DNA from: Clostridium sp. CAG:448
Lineage (GTDB): Bacteria > Bacillota > Clostridia > Oscillospirales > CAG-272
NCBI GenBank assembly: GCA_000433415.1
Contig: FR890560.1
Location: 7,826-36,343, forward strand
Length of the DNA stretch: 28,518 nt
Reading direction: 5' to 3'
Position 1 is the stretch's first letter, and every line of letters begins with the position of its first letter. Under the pieces are notes generated by a model. It did no database searches and was not told where the DNA came from. It saw nothing but the letters and a program-made list of their open reading frames with translations. Positions 7,237-14,393 of the stretch are shown here, piece after piece. Made by a program: the position numbers and the translations under genes.

Positions 7237-7620
7237 ATGAATTTACAGGAATCCGGCGAAATGTACCTGGAAACCATCTACATTCTTTCCATGGATTCAA
7301 ATGCCGTTCGGTCTTTGGATGTAGCTGAATATATGCATTTTTCCAAACCCAGCATCAGCCGCGCCGTGGGAATTCTCCGCAAAAACGGATATCTGACCAC
7401 CGACGCAAACGGACATCTCTTCCTGACCGAAAGCGGTCGCGCCATTGCGGAAAACATTTACGAGCGGCATACCGTACTCACACGTATGCTGATCCTTTTG
7501 GGCATCGATGAAAAGATCGCAACCGAAGACGCCTGCCGCATTGAGCACGTGATCAGTGCACAGACCTTTGACGCCATCAAGCACCATTTCACCGCAACCG
7601 GTGCTACCGATAAAAAATAA
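7237..7620 (+). CDS. DtxR/MntR-family metal-dependent transcriptional repressor
   Basis: A 127-residue protein with an N-terminal winged helix (ESGEMYLETIYIL; recognition region SKPSISRAVGILRKNGYL; wing HLFLTESGRAIAENI) and the helical metal-binding/dimerisation region (YERHTVLTRMLILLGI, EDACRIEHVIS). It has the MntR-like short form without the C-terminal SH3 domain of DtxR/IdeR. ERHTVL and the E-x-x-x-x-x-EH pattern supply the expected metal ligands. The start ATG at 7237 is eight bases after AAAGGAG; a GTG at 7228 overlaps that site. It is divergent from the feo operon, and both likely operators are in that operon, so an Fe2+-dependent feo repressor is the best guess. Mn2+ specificity cannot be excluded. 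Confidence 0.92.
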   Translation: MNLQESGEMYLETIYILSMDSNAVRSLDVAEYMHFSKPSISRAVGILRKNGYLTTDANGHLFLTESGRAIAENIYERHTVLTRMLILLGIDEKIATEDACRIEHVISAQTFDAIKHHFTATGATDKK

Positions 7621-7633
7621 CCACACTATCTTA

Positions 7634-7670
7634 AAATCCCGCTTGCACAGAACGCAAGCGGGATTTTTTT
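7634..7670 (+). terminator. Rho-independent terminator of the DtxR-family gene
   Basis: Stem TCCCGCTTGC / GCAAGCGGGA, extended by AAA/TTT, 7-nt loop, then a T-run ending at 7670. It starts 13 bp after the stop codon. The MITE-like element begins two bases after its T-tract. Confidence 0.93.
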
Positions 7671-7672
7671 AC

Positions 7673-7846
7673 GGCATTACCGCGCAATTCCGATGGTGAA
7701 TTGCGCAGTCGGATTTTTCGTCAGACAATACAAAAATTCGCAGGTTGTAGCAGAGCTACTGACAAGGATTTTTGTGAAGTATGACGGAAAAGACGCAAGC
7801 AAGTATGCCTGCGCAAATTGCGCTGCGTGGATTGCGCGATAATGCC
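7673..7846. mobile_element. MITE-like palindromic element, 174 bp
   Basis: The outer ends are inverted repeats: GGCATTACCGCGCAATTCC at 7673-7691 and, read in reverse complement, GGCATTATCGCGCAATCC from 7846 to 7829. Further inside, TTTTTCGTCA pairs with TTTTCCGTCA, and ACAAAAATTC pairs with ACAAAAATCC. The centre is a perfect tip hairpin GTAGC-AGA-GCTAC (7747-7759). The whole piece can therefore fold into one long imperfect hairpin. The 4 bp outside both ends are TTAC (7669-7672 and 7847-7850), a possible target-site duplication. It has no coding capacity. It sits between the dtxR terminator and the stop of the convergent EamA gene, a typical safe landing site. A non-autonomous mobile repeat is the best explanation; copies elsewhere cannot be seen from this window. 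Confidence 0.72.
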
Positions 7847-7855
7847 TTACATCTT

Positions 7856-8833
7856 TTACATCAGCAAGGTGTCTGCCATAAACAGCAAGACACCTATCGC
7901 AGCCAGTCCGGACGAAATCAGAATGCGGGCGGTCAGTTTTTCTTTGAACACAACCCGCCCGATCAGCGGCATCATGATCAGGATCAACGCATTCAGAACC
8001 GGATACTGCACGGTAGACTGCATTCCCTCGGATGCACCGCAAAGCATGCTGAAAACATTTCCCAAACCGTTCAGCACCGCATAAGCGCCGGCGCAGAGAA
8101 TCACAGCGATTACCAGCTTACGGGAAACGGCAGATGCCTGCTCCCGGTCAGTCTGTGGTAATGCCGTACCGTTTCCGGAAAGAAGCGGACGGAGCGCCCG
8201 GCGGTTCGACAATATCAATGCAAGTCCGATCAGAACTCCGAAAATGGCATTGACAATCATAAATCCTTCGCTGGTGCTTCGTCCTGCCGCAATCGCCTTT
8301 GCGTTCATATCCGTCGCAACCGAAACCATACCGTTACCGACAAATGCGCCCATGCACAGAAAAGCCGCACGCCATTTTTTACCGGTCCGTTCCCCGTCAT
8401 CCTTTTCTCTGGGCAGACTGATGACGCAGGTCGCAAGCAGAGCCGCAAACCCCAACCACGAAAGAATTCCGGTCGTTTTTCCGGCGCCGGTGAAAATCAG
8501 CCCATAGAAAAACGGCAACATCTGTCCGCCAATCAGGGAAAAGAGCGATACAACCGCCAACTTGCAGGTATTCAAAGCTGCCAGTGACGACAGGGTGCAA
8601 AGCGCGGATGCCGCCATATAAATCCCCGCAAACAAAAAGGTCTGCGGCGTGGAAAGATCCACACGTGCACCGTAAACGGCAGTCCAGATCACCAAAACCC
8701 AAAGATACTGCAAATACATGAAGAAGCCGCTGGAGCAGGCGCCGCCTCCGGGTGCCAGCGTCTGATATTTCTTACTGAAAATAAACTGCAGCGAAAAGAA
8801 CAGCGCCGCAAGTACAAGGTACAAATATCCCAT
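7856..8833 (-). CDS. EamA/DMT-superfamily transporter
   Basis: A 325-residue integral membrane protein with about ten hydrophobic helices in two halves, as in drug/metabolite transporters. It starts MGYLYLVLAALFFSLQFIFSK and ends with GLAAIGVLLFMADTLLM. The second half repeats the pattern VQYPVLNALILIMMPLIGRVVFKEKLT, where the conserved FKEKLT turn is the EamA hallmark. The substrate is unknown. Start: ATG 8833 with GGAGG seven bases upstream. It lies 36 bp after recD2 and is probably the last gene of the same transcript. No clear terminator follows; the MITE-like element begins 9 bp downstream. Confidence 0.85.
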   Translation of the reverse strand: MGYLYLVLAALFFSLQFIFSKKYQTLAPGGGACSSGFFMYLQYLWVLVIWTAVYGARVDLSTPQTFLFAGIYMAASALCTLSSLAALNTCKLAVVSLFSLIGGQMLPFFYGLIFTGAGKTTGILSWLGFAALLATCVISLPREKDDGERTGKKWRAAFLCMGAFVGNGMVSVATDMNAKAIAAGRSTSEGFMIVNAIFGVLIGLALILSNRRALRPLLSGNGTALPQTDREQASAVSRKLVIAVILCAGAYAVLNGLGNVFSMLCGASEGMQSTVQYPVLNALILIMMPLIGRVVFKEKLTARILISSGLAAIGVLLFMADTLLM

Positions 8834-8869
8834 ACAGGAACCTCCGAAATACTCTGAAATTATAGATGT

Positions 8870-11122
8870 CTATTGCGTACACAAGCGTGCCGAGAGGCAG
8901 GTATACCGCATGGACTGCCGGTTATTCTGCACCATAAGGTTCAGAACCTGCTCACTGCCCACCACAATCACCATACGCTTGGCACGGGTGACTGCCGTGT
9001 ACAGCAAATGGCGGGTCAGAAGCGGACGCGGCGCATGGTACGCAGGAATGATCACATAGGGGTACTCACTCCCCTGGCTTTTATGCACGGTAATGGCATA
9101 GGCAAGTTCCAATTCATCCAATTGCTCAAAGGGATACTCCTCCACAACACGGTCGTCAAACGCAATCCGCATACAGTTGTCTGTCCGGTTGATGTTCAGG
9201 ATTTCCCCAATGTCGCCGTTGAAGGCGCCCGTTCCCTCTTCGCTTCCCTTTTTCCAGACAATCTCATAGTTGTTTTTGACCTGCATCACACGGTCGCCTT
9301 CCCGGAACACCGTGTCCCGGTATGTATACTCCCGTTTGCCCTTGACCGGTGGGTTGTGCAATGCCTGCATCAATCGATTGAGATTTTCCGTTCCCGCCTC
9401 TCCTCTGCGCGATGGGGTAATGACCTGCATATTTCCCTCTGTTTCCTGACCGTAAGCCTTGGGCAAACGGTTCTGATACAGGTCGGCAATGGTCTGCGCA
9501 ACAGCGGCGTCGCTTTCACGCGGAAGAAAGAAAAAGTCATTATCCTTCCGATCCAAAACCGGCATTTTCCCCTCATTGATTGCATGGGCATTCGTAACGA
9601 TCAGCGATTTTTGCGCCTGTCGGAAAATCTCCGTCAGTCGCACGGTGCTGAAACGTTCCGAATCAATAATATCCCAAAGTACATTCCCCGCTCCCACGCT
9701 CGGAAGCTGGTCAGCGTCACCGATCAGAATCACGCGCGCACCCGGCTTGACCGCACGCAAAAGGCTGGCAAATAAAACACAATCGATCATGGACGCCTCA
9801 TCAATGATAATCACGTCCTCCGCCAGCAAATCCGTCTCACACTTTCGGAAGTGTCGCGCACTGTCCTCACCGCCCCCGCTGTCCTCCGCATCAAACTCCC
9901 ACTCCAACAACCGATGAATGGTCTTTGCCTCACAAAGGGTCGATTCGGACAGCCGTTTCGCCGCACGACCGGTGGGCGCGCAAAGAGCAATCTTCAGATC
10001 CAACGAAGCAAAAATTGCCAACAGCCCCCGCACAACCGTGGTTTTTCCGGTTCCGGGCCCTCCGGTCAGGATCATGACACCGTTTTCCAGTGCGTCATAA
10101 ATCGCCCGTTTTTGTTGGGCGGCATACCGGATATCGTTGCGCAACTCCAAAAGGGAGATAAATTCCGCAATATCGCCGGCATCCACCCGCAGATGCAGCT
10201 TGTCCAGAAGCACCAGCTTGTCCGCAATATATCGCTCGCTATTGTCAAAATAGGCAAGAAACAGATAGGACATACCGCCGAATACCGTCGCATGCAGCTT
10301 TCCGCTACTCAAAAGTCTTTCAATTGCCAAAACCACTTTTTCCGGATCCACGCCGAGCAATTTGGCTGTCCCTTCAATCAGTTTTTCGCGTGGCAGGCAG
10401 ACATGTCCGTTCTGCTGGGCGCTGTTCCGGAGAAAGTACAAAATACCGCTTTCAATACGCGGTAAAGAATCCATCGCCAGTCCCAATTTTTGCGCCATGG
10501 TGTCCGCTTTTTCAAAACCGACCCCCTCGATTTCATCGCACAGGCAATAGGGATTTTCCTTGGCAACGTCCACTGCGGCAGTTCCCCACTTTTTATAAAT
10601 GCGAACCGTCAATGCAACGCCGAAATAATCACGGAAAAAGAGCATTGCGGAACGGATTCCCGATTTTTCTTTAAAATCACGCGCAATTTCCTGCGCCTTC
10701 TTTTGTGAAATCCCGGGAATCTGACTCAGCCAATCCGGGTGATTCTCCATCACCTCAAGGGTTTCATCGCCGTACATATCCACGATTTTTTTTGCCGTGC
10801 GCGGACCGATTCCCTTGATTGCGCGAGAGGAAAGATAACGCAGAATAGAGGCAGCATCACTAGGCATGTTTCTTTCATAACGCTCTACACGGAACTGCCT
10901 TCCGTATTTGGCATTGTGCACCCATCTGCCGTAAACAACAATACTGTCGCCTTCACCAAGGTACGGCATGTTGCCGATCAGCGTCACCAATTCCTCTTTT
11001 TCCGTCCCCAGATCACAGACCGTATAGCCATTTTCCTCATTTTGATACCGGATATATTCGACATTCCCAGCAAGACGTTCCATTCCGGTATCATCCGTCT
11101 GCCGTATTTCCTCGTCCTGCAT
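8870..11122 (-). CDS. recD2: RecD2-type SF1B DNA helicase
   Basis: A 750-residue helicase. It has an N-terminal OB-like domain (VEYIRYQNEENGYTV), a helix-hairpin-helix region (GIGPRTAKKIVDMYG and IPGISQKKAQEIA), and a helicase core with Walker A GGPGTGKT (354-361), Walker B VIIIDEASM, motif III GDADQLPSVG and motifs V/VI (ITVHKSQGSEYPYVI, LLYTAVTRAKRMVIVVG). RecBC-independent RecD2 proteins are 5'-3' helicases linked to repair and fork restart. The start at ATG 11122 is supported by AAGGTG seven bases upstream (with AAAGGAG slightly further). Longer openings to 11203 lie within the upstream gene. It overlaps that gene by 32 bp, suggesting translational coupling. Confidence 0.95.
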   Translation of the reverse strand: MQDEEIRQTDDTGMERLAGNVEYIRYQNEENGYTVCDLGTEKEELVTLIGNMPYLGEGDSIVVYGRWVHNAKYGRQFRVERYERNMPSDAASILRYLSSRAIKGIGPRTAKKIVDMYGDETLEVMENHPDWLSQIPGISQKKAQEIARDFKEKSGIRSAMLFFRDYFGVALTVRIYKKWGTAAVDVAKENPYCLCDEIEGVGFEKADTMAQKLGLAMDSLPRIESGILYFLRNSAQQNGHVCLPREKLIEGTAKLLGVDPEKVVLAIERLLSSGKLHATVFGGMSYLFLAYFDNSERYIADKLVLLDKLHLRVDAGDIAEFISLLELRNDIRYAAQQKRAIYDALENGVMILTGGPGTGKTTVVRGLLAIFASLDLKIALCAPTGRAAKRLSESTLCEAKTIHRLLEWEFDAEDSGGGEDSARHFRKCETDLLAEDVIIIDEASMIDCVLFASLLRAVKPGARVILIGDADQLPSVGAGNVLWDIIDSERFSTVRLTEIFRQAQKSLIVTNAHAINEGKMPVLDRKDNDFFFLPRESDAAVAQTIADLYQNRLPKAYGQETEGNMQVITPSRRGEAGTENLNRLMQALHNPPVKGKREYTYRDTVFREGDRVMQVKNNYEIVWKKGSEEGTGAFNGDIGEILNINRTDNCMRIAFDDRVVEEYPFEQLDELELAYAITVHKSQGSEYPYVIIPAYHAPRPLLTRHLLYTAVTRAKRMVIVVGSEQVLNLMVQNNRQSMRYTCLSARLCTQ

Positions 11123-11444
11123 GATACCGCACCTTCTCCTTTCCGATAGAGTATAGAGTTGCACGGTTGTCCTCCAAAAAGCGCACCAACATTTCCCGCT
11201 CACGCTCCTGATCCGGAATCAATTCCTCCGCCATCAGAACTTCCACATGAGAACCTCCGCGGCGAAGAAGCGAGCGTCGTGCCTCGCACAGAAGAATATC
11301 CAACCGTTCCGCATCTTCTTTTGTCTCAATTCTGAGTGCGACCGATATTTGCCGCAGCGGAAAACAGAGCTGCCCAATTGCGACAATCACCGTATAAAGA
11401 CCGATGACAGCAGCAATCCCCAGAAACGTGTATAAAACGATCAT
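11091..11444 (-). CDS. Small membrane-anchored protein of unknown function
   Basis: I do not recognise a named family. The 117-residue protein begins with one hydrophobic helix (MIVLYTFLGIAAVIGLYTVIVAIGQLCF), followed by a soluble region rich in Glu and Arg (IETKEDAERLDILLCEAR, then MAEELIPDQEREREML). It ends with a basic tail within the start of recD2. The ATG at 11444 follows GAGGGGG by nine bases; a TTG one codon earlier is possible. It lies just after the metK terminator and overlaps recD2 by 32 bp, so co-translation with the helicase is likely. The position suggests only co-expression, not a function. Confidence 0.75.
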   Translation of the reverse strand: MIVLYTFLGIAAVIGLYTVIVAIGQLCFPLRQISVALRIETKEDAERLDILLCEARRSLLRRGGSHVEVLMAEELIPDQEREREMLVRFLEDNRATLYSIGKEKVRYHAGRGNTADG

Positions 11445-11482
11445 CAAATTGCACCCCCTCCTTCTCCCTTAATGAGGGTATG

Positions 11483-11515
11483 CAAAAAAACATCCGTTCG
11501 TGTCAGCGGCAGATG
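11483..11515 (-). terminator. Weak terminator overlapping the metK stop
   Basis: On the minus strand CATCTG (11510-11515) pairs with CGGATG (11491-11496), including one G-U, and is followed by seven T. The metK stop codon lies in the loop. With only six pairs, partial read-through into the downstream small gene-recD2-eamA cluster is likely, and no separate promoter for that cluster is visible. Confidence 0.6.
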
Positions 11516-12684
11516 CTGCGCAACCGGTCGACCAGGTCAGAAGACTCCCAGGGGACCATCAGGTCTTCTCTTCCCATATGACCATACGCTGCAAGCGGCG
11601 CATAAATAGGTCTGCGCAAATCGAAATTTTTGATAATCGCCGCGGGACGCAGGTCAACCAAGGTGTTCAACGCATCGGCAATTTTCTTCTCATCGACGGT
11701 ATTGGTTCCGAAAGTGTCCACCATAACGGAAACCGGGCGTGCAACGCCGATTGCATAAGCGATCTGCACTTCGCACTTGCCTGCAAGCCCTGCGGCAACC
11801 ACGTTTTTCGCCATATACCGGGCGGCATATGCGGCAGAGCGATCCACCTTTGTGGGATCCTTTCCGGAGAATGCACCGCCGCCATGACGTGCATAACCGC
11901 CGTAGGTATCGACAATGATCTTCCGTCCGGTCAATCCGGTGTCTCCTGCGGGACCGCCAACCACAAATCTGCCGGTCGGGTTGACATAAATCTTAGTTCT
12001 TTCGTCAAGCATATCCGCCGGAATAATGGGCTTGATCACCTCACGGATCATATCCTTACGGATCTGAGCAAGCGGCGTATCCGGCCCGTGCTGTGTGGAG
12101 ATCACAACGGTGTCCACACGGACAGGGCATCCGTTCTGGTAGGCAACCGTCACCTGTGTCTTACCGTCCGGACGCAGATAATCAAGCGTGTCATTTTTCC
12201 GAACCGATGTCAACTGCTTCGCTAGGCGATGTGCCAAAGAAATCGGCAACGGCATCAGTTCAGGGGATTCGTCACAGGCATAACCAAACATCATTCCCTG
12301 ATCCCCGGCTCCGGTGTTCAAACCATCGGTATCCTCGCCGTTTTTCGCCTCATAAGACTGGTCAACACCGAGAGCAATATCGGGTGACTGTTCATGAATG
12401 GAATTGATTACGGCACAACTGTCTGCATCAAAGCCGTACTTGGCGCGCGTATAACCGATCTCCCGCACCGTGTCACGGACAACCTTCTGGATATCGACAA
12501 AAGCGTGTGTCGTGATTTCTCCCATGACAGCGACAAGTCCTGTCGTGCAAAACGTTTCACATGCCACGCGGGACATCGGATCCTGCCGCAGAATTTCATC
12601 CAGGATACTGTCTGATATTTTGTCACAGACCTTATCGGGATGTCCTTCCGTTACCGATTCACTGGTAAACAAAAAATCCTTCAT
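11503..12684 (-). CDS. metK: S-adenosylmethionine synthetase
   Basis: A 393-residue MetK making SAM from methionine and ATP. It begins FTSESVTEGHPDKVCDKISD, the MetK N-terminal signature with the catalytic His. Other recognisable motifs are GAGDQGMMFGYA and GGGAFSGKDPTKVDRSAAY (the Mg2+/phosphate-binding loop). The length is normal for the family. Start ATG 12684 has AGAGG eight bases upstream. The mRNA leader contains a complete SAM-I riboswitch and an intrinsic terminator, so the gene is switched off by its own product. Confidence 0.98.
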   Translation of the reverse strand: MKDFLFTSESVTEGHPDKVCDKISDSILDEILRQDPMSRVACETFCTTGLVAVMGEITTHAFVDIQKVVRDTVREIGYTRAKYGFDADSCAVINSIHEQSPDIALGVDQSYEAKNGEDTDGLNTGAGDQGMMFGYACDESPELMPLPISLAHRLAKQLTSVRKNDTLDYLRPDGKTQVTVAYQNGCPVRVDTVVISTQHGPDTPLAQIRKDMIREVIKPIIPADMLDERTKIYVNPTGRFVVGGPAGDTGLTGRKIIVDTYGGYARHGGGAFSGKDPTKVDRSAAYAARYMAKNVVAAGLAGKCEVQIAYAIGVARPVSVMVDTFGTNTVDEKKIADALNTLVDLRPAAIIKNFDLRRPIYAPLAAYGHMGREDLMVPWESSDLVDRLRSICR

Positions 12685-12706
12685 TCTTCATACCTCTTCT
12701 TTCTGC

Positions 12707-12734
12707 AAAAGAAAACTCCGTCACAGACGGAGTT
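12707..12734 (-). terminator. Riboswitch-controlled terminator (SAM-I expression platform)
   Basis: AACTCCGTC (12726-12734) pairs with GACGGAGTT (12714-12722) around a 3-nt loop on the minus strand, followed by TTCTTTT. It lies 6 bp downstream of the SAM-I aptamer and 23 bp before metK. SAM-bound aptamer should allow this stem to form and stop transcription. Confidence 0.9.
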
Positions 12735-12740
12735 CTGCTT

Positions 12741-12831
12741 CTCTCATCTGTCAGGATTTGGCACCTTACCGGTAAACCGGCAGGTTGTCGTGGTATCGTC
12801 GAGCCTGTCTCTACACCACTCTTGATAAAAG
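12741..12831 (-). promoter_or_regulatory. SAM-I (S-box) riboswitch aptamer upstream of metK
   Basis: The minus strand carries the S-box conserved pieces in order: TTTTATCAAGAG, then GAGACAGGCTCGA (variant of the GGGACTGGCCCGA stretch), ACCACGACAACC, AAGGTGCCAAATCC and GATGAGAGAAG. P1 is CTTTTATC (12824-12831) with GATGAGAG (12741-12748), eight pairs including G-U. Its place directly before metK and a terminator fits a SAM-sensing OFF switch. Confidence 0.96.
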
Positions 12832-12852
12832 TTATTCACTTTAACGGACAAC

Positions 12853-12881
12853 AGTATAACACAGATTCCTTGCAATTGCAA
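12853..12881 (-). promoter_or_regulatory. Promoter of the metK riboswitch transcript
   Basis: Minus-strand TTGCAA (12876-12881), 17 bp, TGT then TATACT (12853-12858). The start should be near 12846, about 15 nt upstream of the SAM-I P1 helix. Confidence 0.85.
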
Positions 12882-12948
12882 GAGGGTTTCGATATTTTTT
12901 GCACTTTTTGAGAAAAAGCCCCCTTGCAAAAGCCCTATAACCGGATTC

Positions 12949-13452
12949 CTATTTTAAAAATCCAAGAGCCGCAATCACTCCATAGGAAGCAAGTGTCATA
13001 ACGGTTCCCGCGATCAGCACACCGATCAGAGAGGACAGGAGCGCCTTCCAAAACTTCATATGAATGGTTGCCGCAACCAACGAACCCGTCCATGCACCGG
13101 TCATCGGAAGCGGAATGGCAACAAAAAGCGTCACGCCCCAAAAACCGTACCGTTCGATTTTCTCACGGTTTTTTTCTGCCTTGCGGTTCACCCACCCAGC
13201 GACCTTCGCAAAAAGCCTGACCTTGGATGCCGCCATCCAATCAATCAGACGACGAATCAGCAAAAGTATAAACGGAACCGGCAACATATTTCCGGCAACG
13301 CAGAGCAAATACGTCTGCCACCACGGCAAGCCGAAGGCAGCGCCCATAGGGACTCCGCCGCGCAATTCAATAATCGGAAGCATGGAGCACAGGAACACAC
13401 ACAGTTCCTTACCGACCGTTTCAAGGAAAAAAGTCTTTATGGCTTCAATCAT
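12949..13452 (-). CDS. COG2426-type small membrane protein (putative small multidrug export protein)
   Basis: A 167-residue hydrophobic protein with conserved blocks LCSMLPIIELRGGVPMG and VAIPLPMTGAWTGSL, the two re-entrant-like motifs I associate with COG2426, annotated as putative small multidrug export. About four to five hydrophobic segments surround a charged cytoplasmic loop (NRKAEKNREKIERYGF). The transport function of the family is poorly established. The ATG at 13452 overlaps the ribU stop as ATGA, so translation is coupled to ribU and the gene sits under the FMN riboswitch. No convincing terminator follows before the metK promoter. Confidence 0.85.
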   Translation of the reverse strand: MIEAIKTFFLETVGKELCVFLCSMLPIIELRGGVPMGAAFGLPWWQTYLLCVAGNMLPVPFILLLIRRLIDWMAASKVRLFAKVAGWVNRKAEKNREKIERYGFWGVTLFVAIPLPMTGAWTGSLVAATIHMKFWKALLSSLIGVLIAGTVMTLASYGVIAALGFLK

Positions 13453-14078
13453 TTCAAATCCTTATCCTTCCCTTTCAGAATGGGAGAGAGTCGTTTATAG
13501 ACAACAAAAGTAATCACCGTACAAAGCAGACACTTGATAAAAGTAAACGGCGCATTCACCATCAACAGTGCTTTTGGCAAAGTATCGGCGGCAGGAATGA
13601 TCGCTTTATACATCCCAACAATGGTATCCATCGGCATAAAATTGGTATAAAACGGGTAAGTAATCCAATAATTCACAGGAAAACTGACCAGCGCGGCAAA
13701 CAAACCGCCCAAAATCGAACCGATGACAGCCCCTCTTCGAGTCTTATCAATACGGTAGAAGACCCCGGCTGGGAGAACCATTGCAGAACCGATCAAAAAA
13801 TTCGCCAGTTCGCCGACAAAAGACGTACCGGAGAACGGCATATGCAACAAATTTTTAATAAGCTCGACCGCCACGCCCCACAATGGACCAAAGGTAAAGG
13901 CTGTGATGATGGCTGGCAGATCGGAAAAGTCAAATTTCAAAAAGCCCGGTGTGAACGGCGTAGCGAATTCCAACAGCATCAGGACAAAAGAAACTGCCGA
14001 CATAATCGCCGTAACGGTTAGTTTACGCAAAAGCAGGAGTCGTCCTGTGCGTACATTTCCACGATTTTCTGTATTCAT
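13449..14078 (-). CDS. ribU: Riboflavin-specific ECF transporter S component
   Basis: A 209-residue integral membrane protein with five to six helices. Features typical of RibU are KLTVTAIMSAVSFVLML at the N-terminus, the loop FLKFDFSDLPAIITAFTFGP, LIKNLLHMPFSGTSFVGELAN and the C-terminal helix. S components bind the vitamin and use a shared EcfAA'T energy module, which is not in this window. Identity is strongly supported by the FMN riboswitch directly upstream. Start: ATG 14078, GGAGG nine bases upstream. Confidence 0.94.
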   Translation of the reverse strand: MNTENRGNVRTGRLLLLRKLTVTAIMSAVSFVLMLLEFATPFTPGFLKFDFSDLPAIITAFTFGPLWGVAVELIKNLLHMPFSGTSFVGELANFLIGSAMVLPAGVFYRIDKTRRGAVIGSILGGLFAALVSFPVNYWITYPFYTNFMPMDTIVGMYKAIIPAADTLPKALLMVNAPFTFIKCLLCTVITFVVYKRLSPILKGKDKDLK

Positions 14079-14104
14079 TTTGTTTTTCCTCCGAAAAATG
14101 ATTC

Positions 14105-14158
14105 GGAAAAGAAAACAAGTTTTTTCTGTGTCGCCCTTTCATGGCAACGCCAAAAACT
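14105..14158 (-). terminator. Candidate expression platform of the FMN riboswitch
   Basis: On the minus strand AGTTTTT (14152-14158) pairs with AAAAACT (14118-14124), enclosing a second helix GTTGCC / GGCGAC (14143-14148 with 14130-14135). It is followed by TGTTTTCTTTTC. It lies just downstream of the aptamer. A terminator stem with an internal loop fits, but the T-tract is broken and the alternative antiterminator pairing was not worked out. A short CCGAA/TTCGG hairpin next to the ribU Shine-Dalgarno (14083-14102) is a second candidate switch element. Confidence 0.5.
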
Positions 14159-14160
14159 CT

Positions 14161-14274
14161 GATCTTTTCCCATCCGGACTGTAACCGTCGGCACAGGAAT
14201 CTCACCTGTTCGGCGCATCTGCGTTCGCGGGCTATCACCGCCGGTAGGGATTTTCACCCTTCCCCAAAGATAGA
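14161..14274 (-). promoter_or_regulatory. FMN riboswitch (RFN element) upstream of ribU
   Basis: The minus strand contains the RFN conserved blocks in order: ATCTTTGGGG, AAGGGTGAAAATCCCTACC, GGCGGTGATAGCCCGCGA, GGTGAGATTCCTGTGCCGAC, GGTTACAGTCCGGATGGG and a closing AAAGAT that pairs with ATCTTT. This is a complete aptamer and expected to repress ribU and the coupled COG2426-type gene when FMN is plentiful. Confidence 0.97.
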
Positions 14275-14280
14275 TACCTC

Positions 14281-14316
14281 AAAAAGCATCACAACTGGAT
14301 TATATTCATGCTTTTT
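14281..14316 (-). promoter_or_regulatory. Putative ribU promoter framed by a 9-bp inverted repeat
   Basis: A TATAAT box (minus strand, 14299-14304) lies 25 bp before the FMN aptamer. The -35 region (CTTTTA at 14322-14327, 17-bp spacing) is poor. The -10 is flanked by perfect arms AAAAAGCAT and ATGCTTTTT (14308-14316 and 14281-14289) with 18 nt between. Either an operator over the promoter or, less likely, a weak bidirectional terminator behind tuf. Confidence 0.5.
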
Positions 14317-14350
14317 GATCATAAAAGATACTTTCTGCATATAGCAGAAT

Positions 14351-14377
14351 GTCGGACGCGCCGGAGGCGCGTCCGAC
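14351..14377 (-). terminator. Strong GC hairpin after tuf without a T-tract
   Basis: A perfect 12-bp stem GTCGGACGCGCC / GGCGCGTCCGAC with a 3-nt loop, 16 bp past the tuf stop. A TTTTT lies before, not after, the stem in the tuf direction, so it is not a canonical intrinsic terminator. It may still terminate or protect the 3' end of the str operon mRNA. Confidence 0.6.
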
Positions 14378-14393
14378 AAAAAGTCGAATAATA

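Noticed and set aside
7677..8042. 121-codon minus-strand frame ending in the palindromic repeat
   Set aside because: It runs out of frame through the end of the EamA gene and into the MITE-like element; the C-terminal part is repeat-encoded.
12823..12945. Separate terminator for the ribU-COG2426 operon near 12905-12940
   Set aside because: Only weak G-U rich pairings or an A/T-only stem were found; not convincing.
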